Assembly (NCBI GenBank): GCA_029263015.1
Contig: JAJCYI010000092.1
Coordinates: forward strand, 1 to 57,393
Origin: Saprospiraceae bacterium
GTDB taxonomy: Bacteria > Bacteroidota > Bacteroidia > Chitinophagales > Saprospiraceae
Reading direction: 5' to 3'
Length of the DNA stretch: 57,393 nt
How positions within the stretch are numbered: position 1 is the stretch's first letter; every line of letters starts with the position of its first letter. The translations under genes were made by a program, and so were the position numbers. This document shows, piece by piece, positions 46,101 to 50,554 of this stretch. Below the pieces are notes generated by a model. It ran no database searches, was not told the origin of the DNA, and was given only the letters and a program-made list of their open reading frames with translations.

Positions 46101-47787
46101 AATAGATGTCAACGGAGACGGACGGCTTGAATTGACAGCTTCTTTTATTGACCTAAATAATGATGGATTCAGTGACATTTATGTCAGCTTCCCATTGGTT
46201 TTTACTGATGGAGATGGAATAGTAGTAGATGGCCGTCCAGAAGATATGGATGGTAACGGCACTGTATATGAAAGTGGGGACATTGACCAAGATGGAAGCC
46301 CAAACCACCATGATTTGGATAGTGACGGTGACAATATTATAGATATTCTCGAAACGGGGCTTGCTGTCCACGATGGAGATGGAGATGGTATTTGGGATAA
46401 TTGGACGGATACCAATCTCAATGGATATGATGATGAAGCTGAAGCTTTGGGCAATATTATGACAGAAGGTGATGGGGCAAACCTAGATGGGCGAGCGGAA
46501 GATAGTGGAGACGCAGATGAAACGGCCTATTTAGGTGCACAACCAGACGGGACTTTCGCCGAAGCAAATGGCAATCCAGATATTGATGATGATGCAGATG
46601 GCCTGCTCAATTTCCTCGATACCGATTCTGATAATGACTTTTTGCCCGATGGCGTTGAAGATCAAAACCACAACAATATTCAAGATGAAGGGGAAACAGG
46701 TATTTATAACCCTGATTCAGATTTTGATAATATTTTGGATGGTATTGAAGATCACAATCAAGATGGGGTTTACTCTCGTGGTGAGACCAATCCTTTGAAT
46801 CCGAATACAGACGGGGATGGACTCCAAGATGGAGAAGAAGATTTGAACGGCAACGGAATAATTGATCCAATTGAAAGTGATCCTACCAATGCATGTGATC
46901 CAGTTTTGAATGAAGCTTGTCGTGGAATAGTTTTGGACATTAAAGTCAAGTTGTTAGGGGCCTTGGTTGACCAAGATTCAATTGGCTTGATGCGGGACGA
47001 CCTTCGGTTCAAGAAAAAAATTCCATACGAGGAACCATATACTGGCATTGTCCACCTGGCCCATTTTGGAGAAGATAATATTCCTGAATACAACGATCCA
47101 AATGGGGGAGGGGGCAACAATGAGCCTCCAAACAGCGGGGGTGGCCTTTTTAGAGAATCATTCGACCTTGGCATGATGTACGTCACGGGAACCGATGCTC
47201 CGGTAGATTGGATATTGGTGGAACTGAGGGCTGCGAGCAATCCCGATAGTATTGTCGCTACCAAAGCAGGGTTACTGCAAAGGGACGGTGACATCAGGGA
47301 CGTGGACGGGCTGGCTTATGTGACATTTGATAATGTGTCGAGTGGTAATTATTATGTGGCCGTGCGCCATAGGAACCACTTGGGCATTATGTCTGCATCG
47401 CCTTATTTATTGTCACCAGATGTTGCTGAGATTGATTTTACCAAAGTAGAGACTGAGGTGTATGGTGAAAATTCCAGAAGTAGTCTTGGAGGTATAATGT
47501 CGCTGTGGGCAGGTGATTTGAATGGGGATGGCAACATTATATATCAGGGTCAATTGAACGACGTACTACCACTCTTCATAAACATTGTTTTAGATGGAAC
47601 GAATGCTGATCTATTAGCCAACTTTATAGTCAGTGGTTACAATGTCGCAGATTTCAACCTTGATGGTGATGTGATTTTTCAAGGCCCCAATAATGATAAA
47701 GCAAAACTCTTGATCTATTCTGTATTGGGTTCACCTGAAAACTCATTACAGTTGGCCAATTTTGTATTGATGGACAAGTTGCCGTAA
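34144..47787 (+). CDS. Giant secreted mosaic adhesin-like protein with dockerin-like C-terminus
   Basis: About 4547 residues. ATG 34144 is chosen because it begins a signal peptide (MNKGLLIGLSMLMYAAFLQAQ); an ATG 45 nt earlier would bury it. Order by nucleotide: N-terminal region and DUF11-like segments (to about 36830); a repetitive beta-helix-like part (36890-37770); eight SdrD_B-like units starting near 35685, 37908, 38368, 38713, 39590, 39969, 40390 and 40781 (GYVFxDDNxNG wording); a GEVEDY domain (41137-41655); four units of about 95 residues with an RRxxRRxPC-type motif (41656-42520, 43304-43590); HYR-like domains (43883-44130, 44946-45410) around a duplicated lectin-like insert (44130-44945); TSP3-like calcium repeats (45418-46910); and two dockerin-like loops (47505-47784). 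There is no T9SS sorting domain. Probably a calcium-stiffened surface or matrix protein (inference). Confidence 0.9.
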   Translation: MNKGLLIGLSMLMYAAFLQAQNPSGDLRIEMFDYFNLVVDHNVQTPAGASPKSVYIGVKICNDGSNDMSDVFAFIGDYNNSTPGIYPEVTHSSGPFTGTFSFTHEGGTDDATRYLGDLGAGECITQYWLLSYPLVDASNNNVTGANSNQNDDLHLTYDVWSTAIDNGNPREAEDSKTVHLRAMLSASANKIWPNTTSKVPNSFLNSFPDEELGWRMTTDVTHPGASVVLEGIWFDCGNVNKGFDNDGDYQYDYNFMLQPVGNPAVFDPNCFRLVKVSGLIVVKPKNSSNYSFEFEDQLHFEDLPKNTGAVGMVFYEFAIINGPCSADLTPYQAAASGKNREKFNSDFGLTGGTLGSLEPTVDVEVTAPASASPGDQIEVTLQADNTSSVPMGMPEYGAHLVIEAEIPSGISYTSGSAQSNNSLPVGMTADILYSTDNGTTWQTNEPFPSTSINLIQWWVSDPLQPTDNATVTFDVNISPTYSSSSIIFNGALSTGNRDPFATVLATVNLQGGNSISGIVFLDDGAEGGIIGNGIQDGSEVGIPSISVELYNDLNGNGTSDYSDVLVAQFSSLGTGAFLFSALSDGDYVVKVDETDGDLPVGTINTTPLEYAVNISGSDAQVDFGFAAILEVTNTLTSNPIVSESDFVNYQVQLQNLSYTTDTDNSSTVTAWASALDPATNFDNNPNNLLGAPDVGLAWPNNWSKTAKVKGFDFGVQPGTIEKVEIIISICLDYDIYNDYLTVSFEKESGGTAYVPDPALSKNSTPSLNDYVGPPNIGWLILDITDIQDWDWSVFDANWAITMDGIVVNSDDGSRQYTDAIGVRVTTTCCASEEGEPGNCQSTLTELPMEYEYDETKLEFVSSAPPADGVSNGVVTFNQLGPLYPNETKLVDLQFRALNPPVLDNNCTLPEPVSYCTPPTSGYHNDVTINGNVNWNSILSSVDPSNMYKKVRISGTGTVTVPSGDLNLSSSSSLLVLDGVELVVASGNLILENSACAIFTNAVLRTWGNIEQKGGSYFCIYSCEVECGDEESNGYFSGGSTSANFTNDGGTRHLENVCLNVTQNYTLLSTSGGNDVLINVCAEIGDQGANDAATGIIDGSDSGSFSTSKSIKIFNSRITVIENVTAQSGGSMDVCATNFRTLNGNFQSSGTLGGYDLAIWVDDSHTIDNNGGSWDAAIEARRGNTTGSISGLPANLSVVDITPHFENCACSGDITTGDPNSTTTLASVTDAKNCDGFGLPISDSDEADGVTLINLGSVTGYVFGDSDNDGWQGIYGYENGTDNFIPGVEVNLYGCFDDNGDLIYDNASVTKRCTHGWNDGHWELVESDTTDANGIYRMAGIDNGYYYLEIDETTLTNAADQTADPDVTNGLAGQWADKRWKDPNEDLRDMGIIGIGNDHTQINFGYYILTTIAGVVWNDINGDGVKDPSEPTIPNVPVEFNHSGCTTGSNCAVRYTNGQGEYELTTAVAGVNYNLSVDLNSVQGADTWIITFESDGTTDNSNAITVSQGQQVFNVDFGLQASGPLNMGGTVYFDWIGNAHQDAGDEGMPGVRVQLYKDNNQNGSVQPSDQLVQTIVTDINGAYLFANKPSDSYVITLDESSVPIFPKQTEDPDEYGPCTVCDAKTAVTTTSDNFIVSITDVWDYYNAFNSGCEICDEGYTSSSDPPYISNDLDLIDFQDPINDPGACVTELVVTFNIAASDIEKSYNTAYVDNVEYFYPIELNGVQIGTFNPTELPYWCGICESIEVVFPVDLNVIPYNFGGTNTLDINFRSYNLTLPSNQRQDMCVADIKMEFLATNCSTDYLTLDFGYEPTGGTGEIIGYVFLDDNANGVQNNGEERIGEVEVRLECDLNKDGVFNWVESTVTDNIGNLSFNELLDGDYKIVVNEVDSDLPIDYTGAPAQLTTLGNQSCEIDNFELVEVNGLPCSGPCDTEQPAFGFAMPGAATGYVFSDDNGNGTQDEKEQGLGNVDLYICNAVDGFCNATNALDTVSSANGAGIEPMGFYIFAGLPAGNYVIAVDQPSVPTGYELTADPSTDGIPCYSPLDVSDPNFAFLTAECDHETNGISISLGSQYTGANFGYKPPGVIGGLVWFDDNEDGVIDDDEDGLEEIKLELTNLTAVTIAWVLYNPGEYVAEKYSDIDGNYVFTNMPDGSYQIEVELPTDYFLTFDADGVLDNITQVVISGGDVTNTGNPWCANSDCSLEVDFGMSPNFINTLAGVVCLDGDEDGRCDTGGETFPEGTEVSIFDLSGISFGETTAAADGTFFFDNLPTADMVVSVSKTVAPLRLTSLTTSLGDTPAYDIIDSDNNAIQYVSVSGAITNMHNGFTFSDTFDLGDLPAPFLTRADGASPGPAHIIPAIPTLYLGAAIDAEVTPTISVDADGDDNSGLDDEDGVTFTNAGTWVTGAGGGGLSVVVNGNGYLVGFADFNVDGDFDDGGEMILNETVAPGTYNYNFDIPIGTDLSGGQDFYLRFRLFENAPFSASTSYNGITDNGEVEDYMVSVCKNLADAGTVSGAETGCNGYDPSNISETLAVSGGGGNIEYLWEESTDGGLTWSVIVGATSASFDPGAIILTTRYRRGARRFRCAAYIYSNAVIKTVVTNYTNAGLIVGDEDNCGIFDPDLILNVIAPSGGTGTTSPFYQWEQSIDNGNTWGTILNANEEFYNPGVISQTTLYRRGAQKTPCAVFLYSNVVTKMVSVNYIDAGSIDGDESVCGTFDPTLITSLSLASGGVDGFEMMLWQESTNNGASWSDIPGATNATYNPGLISQTTWYRRKSRRVPCVVWVNSNVVTKTVRPFPTANILTYPISASGYLCELTGYDFEAEDAGANVAYSWDFGAYSTPSAALGQGAHQVEFDVPDNIALTSTIVTLTTSMDGCVSNDNRVLTFRPEIIIDSISTQNPTMCLTNDGIIWVHATYPTGTTIEYSVNGGITWNISYETNSLAAGVYDVRVRYQGGDCVESYGIVALSDPPPQADLLVSSSEECTGQTVTIEAVPTNGSPVFTWAFGNGAIPNTASGAGPHSVYFTNGGYASIAVTMIENNCVGVRDTSISIVENYSDGGTVLGGETLCSTFDPANIVAGANPSGGTGGTLVYQWENREDDGAGGFTAWGDVVGANSASYDPSIIGATTEFRRKSRRAPCANWVASNTVLALLVQKPNLIDDNYATVCPGFAYADNVSDNDLDLVNPTYSLLVFPTNGTLDFEVDGEFIYDPNSTYCGTDEFQYLVCNDGTGCCDTAQVIIDLTDNNPPTILNVPSNLTISCDDQIPVADAVDVVEDCQTVSIGTDQISTQGVDSCALNNYQITRIWKGVDYCSNTATSQQVIVIEDKTSPDIYRIYTLPNGQRMVAGVMENVSNHWKTISLPIQFSQQPVIFTQLTTRNDATPAVARLRNVSTTQFQLKLQEEEGNDGVHAKESVAWVAFEKGIYNGTNPFEVNTWLLTSSPTNNPFNNSYASTPDFFLNIQSNNEIDPANPRVQNLSNIGVDAWISEETSSDGEITHNIETVGYLAMLGTGNITNNAGEVIGELGRVDLTNVSLHIDFLNEYHNPVVVIGAIGLNENDPVTTRVTTVTNTGFDVYLDEWDYLDGVHGIENLSYLVVEGSLPLNQTVNCDGVPEPLHIGTQIIAVDNCDATIQLLMTENDLDFNCQSDTTFSRTWTTVDDCGNITTLIETYILLDTVPPTFTVPASLTIVCNDDKDDLALTGDVPDELDNCSEVVTVVYSDNLDNLISCNGYIERTWTATDNCGNQTIKTQLIYVSPEEDTDRDGTVDYFDLDDDNDGIPDLIETNADADGDGIPNDKDLDSDNDGIPDIIEIGGTDINGDGVVDNVGEDNWDNDNDGFAFGFDGNDIDPSVVASVVLNPLSLENDRDGDGVSNFIDRDSDNDGIPDLVEIGGVDTDGDGVIDFPVLTDPLTMQDNDNDGFADIYDPDIDNLPGIESPDKPLVIYDGSNYSGGLSSDQPDNDGDMVPDFFDSDSDNDGTGDLIEAGGIDVNGDGRLELTASFIDLNNDGFSDIYVSFPLVFTDGDGIVVDGRPEDMDGNGTVYESGDIDQDGSPNHHDLDSDGDNIIDILETGLAVHDGDGDGIWDNWTDTNLNGYDDEAEALGNIMTEGDGANLDGRAEDSGDADETAYLGAQPDGTFAEANGNPDIDDDADGLLNFLDTDSDNDFLPDGVEDQNHNNIQDEGETGIYNPDSDFDNILDGIEDHNQDGVYSRGETNPLNPNTDGDGLQDGEEDLNGNGIIDPIESDPTNACDPVLNEACRGIVLDIKVKLLGALVDQDSIGLMRDDLRFKKKIPYEEPYTGIVHLAHFGEDNIPEYNDPNGGGGNNEPPNSGGGLFRESFDLGMMYVTGTDAPVDWILVELRAASNPDSIVATKAGLLQRDGDIRDVDGLAYVTFDNVSSGNYYVAVRHRNHLGIMSASPYLLSPDVAEIDFTKVETEVYGENSRSSLGGIMSLWAGDLNGDGNIIYQGQLNDVLPLFINIVLDGTNADLLANFIVSGYNVADFNLDGDVIFQGPNNDKAKLLIYSVLGSPENSLQLANFVLMDKLP

Positions 47788-47812
47788 CAAAATATAGCTT
47801 TTGATGAAATTA

Positions 47813-47850
47813 AAATCCCTGAACTTCGGCATGAAGTTCAGGGATTTTTT
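47813..47850 (+). terminator. Intrinsic terminator of the giant gene
   Basis: Perfect 15-bp stem (47813-47827 with 47833-47847, arm AAATCCCTGAACTTC), 5-nt loop and T-run, 26 nt after the stop. Confidence 0.92.
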
Positions 47851-47956
47851 AATGTTGGATATTTTTACTCATTTGATAATTTCTTGCAATAAAAATATAA
47901 AACAAAAAAACACAGAAGTGGGACTACGTCTGTGCGTCGTTAAAACTTATTATGGA

Positions 47957-48009
47957 ACAGCGTAAAAACGCAATAGCCCCGAATAGGGGCTATTGTGTTT
48001 TTACGCTGT
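47957..48009. terminator. Long hairpin, probable terminator for the minus-strand gene
   Basis: A 24-bp stem with one G-U pair (47957-47980 with 47986-48009, inner arm CAATAGCCCC, 5-nt loop) lies 25 nt beyond the stop of the convergent minus-strand DUF2231-like gene. The arms carry internal A- and T-runs. It may serve both directions. Confidence 0.7.
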
Positions 48010-48034
48010 TATATTACGGCCTTGCTTTGACTGC

Positions 48035-48541
48035 CTAATCGTCATCGTCATCATGTCGGTCAATAATCCCGTTGCCGGTTTCTCCCTGAAAACCGGTATT
48101 GTTTTCCCTGATTTCAGAATGGCGGATTTGCCCGCCCAAGTTGCCGACTTTCGCAAAAACCCCAAAGGTGGCCAATGAAATAAGCAAGGTGATAAATGTA
48201 ATTGCCTTTGCAAAGGATAATTCCTTGACTATGCCAATAAAACCAATAAGGGAAAATACACCTAACAGCCCCATAAGCCAAATTGCCTTTTCAGCCAATT
48301 CTTCGTGTTCTTCTATAATATTCTCAGAAATACCAGCAATTTGCTCGACAGATTCTTCCGCTTCTTCTCCCGTTAAAAAAACGGGTATTGTCAAAATTGC
48401 CATTAAAATAAATATAACCAGCGCCACCTTTTTTGTGGTGTTGTTATTTGAATACTGGCCATGAGCCAAAATCCCGATCCCGATTAAAGTTCCTATGATC
48501 GGGAAATGGGTCAATACTAAATGAACATGTGTTAAATCCAT
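48035..48541 (-). CDS. DUF2231-like small membrane protein
   Basis: A 168-residue inner-membrane protein with four hydrophobic helices at about residues 10-28, 38-57, 86-105 and 111-130. The N-terminus DLTHVHLVLTHFPIIGTLIGIGILA and the GGQIRHSEI motif after the last helix match the DUF2231-type membrane proteins of Bacteroidota. The His of HLVLTHFP and of RHSEI could bind metal or haem, but that is a guess. It ends in a run of Asp (DRHDDDDD). The next gene upstream on the same strand starts 42 nt away, so they may form a two-gene operon. Confidence 0.72.
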   Translation of the reverse strand: MDLTHVHLVLTHFPIIGTLIGIGILAHGQYSNNNTTKKVALVIFILMAILTIPVFLTGEEAEESVEQIAGISENIIEEHEELAEKAIWLMGLLGVFSLIGFIGIVKELSFAKAITFITLLISLATFGVFAKVGNLGGQIRHSEIRENNTGFQGETGNGIIDRHDDDDD

Positions 48542-48582
48542 GATTTTACTTTTTAAATTATTTTTAAATTCTGTTAATCCGT

Positions 48583-49011
48583 CTAAGTAAAACCAAAATT
48601 GGGCGGAGCTCTCAATCCATTTTCCAGTATTAAAAATCCATTGAATATATTTTCAAACCGTGTTACCTGACATAGGCTTTTGCCTGTACTAATAAATTCA
48701 CCTTCGGCAAAACAAGTGTTTGCCAGAAAATCAAAGCCATTGAAATTAAAATCCTTGAGTCGATTTTGTGCTGATGGCGTATAATTTTTTAAACCATAAT
48801 CCGGGTCGAGATGAAATGTCAATCCCAAATAATCAATAATATCATCGGCATTCTCATGACTTAAATTGTGTTCCTTATAAGTCATCTCCGTATGATGCTT
48901 ATGAGGTATAAAGGAGTGGAGGAGGATAATTGCCACCACTTTGAAAAACAATATATTTTTGATGATACTCATCTGAATCAAAATAGGCGGGAAAAAATTA
49001 AAGTTGTACAA
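48583..49011 (-). CDS. Hypothetical Bacteroidota protein with HKHH motif
   Basis: A 142-residue protein (or 129 from the Met at 48972, which begins SIIKNILFFKVVAIILLHSF, a likely signal or anchor). The mature part begins with a histidine cluster (PHKHHTEM) and has an NLSHENADDIIDYLGLTFHLD region and the terminal ENGLRAPPNFG. Short proteins with a PHxHH start and LRAPP or LRGPP end are common near metal-transport genes in Bacteroidota, so metal binding is possible. I assign no function. It lies upstream of the DUF2231-like gene. Confidence 0.6.
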   Translation of the reverse strand: MYNFNFFPPILIQMSIIKNILFFKVVAIILLHSFIPHKHHTEMTYKEHNLSHENADDIIDYLGLTFHLDPDYGLKNYTPSAQNRLKDFNFNGFDFLANTCFAEGEFISTGKSLCQVTRFENIFNGFLILENGLRAPPNFGFT

Positions 49012-49164
49012 GCCAATATTTTCACCCTGATTTTTATTGGCTTCAAAGCTAATAGGTTTTTATTTTGTTGGAAATGATATAGGAGGACGTTGGCGATGAC
49101 TTATGTCATGTACGTATTGCCTGCCCGTCACGAGCAGTCGTACTCAATTAAAGCAAGGCTTCCC

Positions 49165-49231
49165 CAAAGATAAGTTTTACCTGCCAAATTGAAAATTGAT
49201 TTTTCAATTTGGCAGGTAAAACTTATCTTTG
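49165..49231. repeat. Perfect 31-bp palindrome with outward -7 boxes, at the 5' end of the ATPase gene
   Basis: Arms 49165-49195 and 49201-49231 are exact reverse complements around a 5-nt loop (TTGAT). The outer 8 bases of the right arm are TATCTTTG (49224-49231); the left arm holds the same box on the minus strand (49165-49172). Both match TAnnTTTG and point outward. The right box ends 4 nt before the ATG of the AAA_14 gene, so a transcript from it would begin at or next to the ATG. Confidence 0.92.
49224..49231 (+). promoter_or_regulatory. -7 box (TATCTTTG) that implies a leaderless transcript
   Basis: With the TTTG ending at 49231 and start sites about 4-7 nt further on, transcription would begin about 49235-49238; the ATG is 49236-49238. 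There is no room for a ribosome-binding site after that point. A TTG at the -33 spacing is not present, so activity is unproven. Confidence 0.45.
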
Positions 49232-49235
49232 CTGC

Positions 49236-50399
49236 ATGATTGAAAGACGTTTGACCGGAATCCTGCTTAGAGATCTGGAATGGTCGCCCATTCTGGGCTT
49301 GGTTGGCCCTCGACAAGTTGGGAAGACCACCTTGGTGAGGCACCTGCAAACATTGATTGAAAAACCATCCCTTTACCTCGACCTCGAATTGGCATCCGAC
49401 CTCCAAAAGCTCAATGACGCTGAGTACTACCTCTCTGGCCATGCTGAAAAATGCGTGCTGATTGACGAGGTGCAAACTCGCCCCGAGCTCTTTCCTTTGC
49501 TTCGCGCACTGACCGACCAAAGCAGAAAGCCTGCGCGGTTTATTTTGTTGGGTTCGGCTTCGCCGTATGTGGTCCGGCAAATAACGGAAACCCTTGCCGG
49601 GCGGATCGCATACCATGAACTGGCACCTTTTTCCTTTTCCGAAATCAGTACTCTTTATTCGATGGAAGAACATTGGTTCAGGGGTGGCTTTCCGAGATCG
49701 CTTTTGGCAGGAAAACCTTTTATTGCCCGCAAATGGATGGCTGATTTTATCGAAACCTTTGTACATAGAGACTTAGCAAGGCTCGGCTTCCAAGTGCCTG
49801 TTACGCTTATCCAGCGCATGATTTCGATGCTGGCGCACTTGCATGGAGGATTGTTGAACCTCAGCAATTTGGGCAAATCGCTTGGTATAACGCACCCTAC
49901 TGTCAACAAATACCTCGAACTGTTGGAAGGCAGCTTTCTGGTCCGGCGCTTGCCACCTTATTTCCCGAACCTTGGCAAGCGTCTTGTCAAAACGCCCAAA
50001 ATTTATTTGCGTGATACTGGTTTGCTGCACCACCTGCTGCACATCAATGATGCGGAACAGCTCAAAGGGCATCCTTCTATCGGTGCATCCTGGGAAGGTT
50101 ATGTCATCGAGCAGATCATTCGGGAAGCCCCGGAGTTTACTGAATTTTATTTTTACCGCACCAAAAGTGGGGCAGAAGTGGATCTCCTCCTCATCACTTC
50201 CAGCGGTAAGATGGTCTGTTTAGAAATAAAGTATTCGGTGGCTCCTTCCATTTCAAAAGGCTTCTTCGTCAGCCTCGAAGACCTGAAACCCGACTACCGT
50301 TTTGTCATCATCCCTTCAGGTGAAACCTACTCGCGCTCTGAGGGCATTAAAATTTGTCCGTTGGGCCATTTCCTCGAAAGGGAGTTGAAAAACCTGTGA
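49236..50399 (+). CDS. AAA_14 / DUF4143 ATP-binding protein with nuclease-like C-terminus
   Basis: A 387-residue protein. ATG 49236 is preferred; a TTG 27 nt earlier lies inside the palindrome. The N-terminal AAA domain has Walker A GPRQVGKT (24-31) and Walker B VLIDEVQ (Asp77-Glu78), then RFILLGSASPYVVRQITETLAGR. A winged-helix-like segment (LLNLSNLGKSLGITHPTVNKYLELLEGSFLVRRLPPY) leads into DUF4143. Near the end SGAEVDLLL (Asp316) and CLEIK (Glu330, Lys332) match the PD-(D/E)xK nuclease pattern. The family is abundant in Bacteroidota and archaea, often in many copies per genome, and its role is unknown. Base composition does not stand out from the neighbouring kinase gene. Confidence 0.93.
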   Translation: MIERRLTGILLRDLEWSPILGLVGPRQVGKTTLVRHLQTLIEKPSLYLDLELASDLQKLNDAEYYLSGHAEKCVLIDEVQTRPELFPLLRALTDQSRKPARFILLGSASPYVVRQITETLAGRIAYHELAPFSFSEISTLYSMEEHWFRGGFPRSLLAGKPFIARKWMADFIETFVHRDLARLGFQVPVTLIQRMISMLAHLHGGLLNLSNLGKSLGITHPTVNKYLELLEGSFLVRRLPPYFPNLGKRLVKTPKIYLRDTGLLHHLLHINDAEQLKGHPSIGASWEGYVIEQIIREAPEFTEFYFYRTKSGAEVDLLLITSSGKMVCLEIKYSVAPSISKGFFVSLEDLKPDYRFVIIPSGETYSRSEGIKICPLGHFLERELKNL

Positions 50400-50511
50400 G
50401 AAGCTCTTTGCCAAAGGACACACCTGCGCCAGAATTCTTGAGTTGAGCCTTATGGCTTCAAGACCAATTACTTATTATCAGGCGTCATGCAAGTGAAACC
50501 AACAATTTTCC

Positions 50512-50519
50512 TACATTTG
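50512..50519 (+). promoter_or_regulatory. -7 box (TACATTTG) of the hybrid kinase gene
   Basis: Full TAnnTTTG match 35 nt before the ATG at 50555. No -33 TTG at the expected distance. Confidence 0.35.
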
Positions 50520-50554
50520 ATTTTAGATCAAAAAAGCAGCACTTGAACCTTTTT

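Noticed and set aside
46770-47294. 174-codon minus-strand frame inside the giant gene
   Set aside because: Antisense to the C-terminal part of the giant protein; its proline/serine-rich wording is the reverse reading of Asp- and Gly-rich codons.
49128-49766. 212-codon minus-strand frame opposite the ATPase gene
   Set aside because: It spans the palindrome and runs antisense to the Walker A and B region; the plus-strand protein is clearly real.
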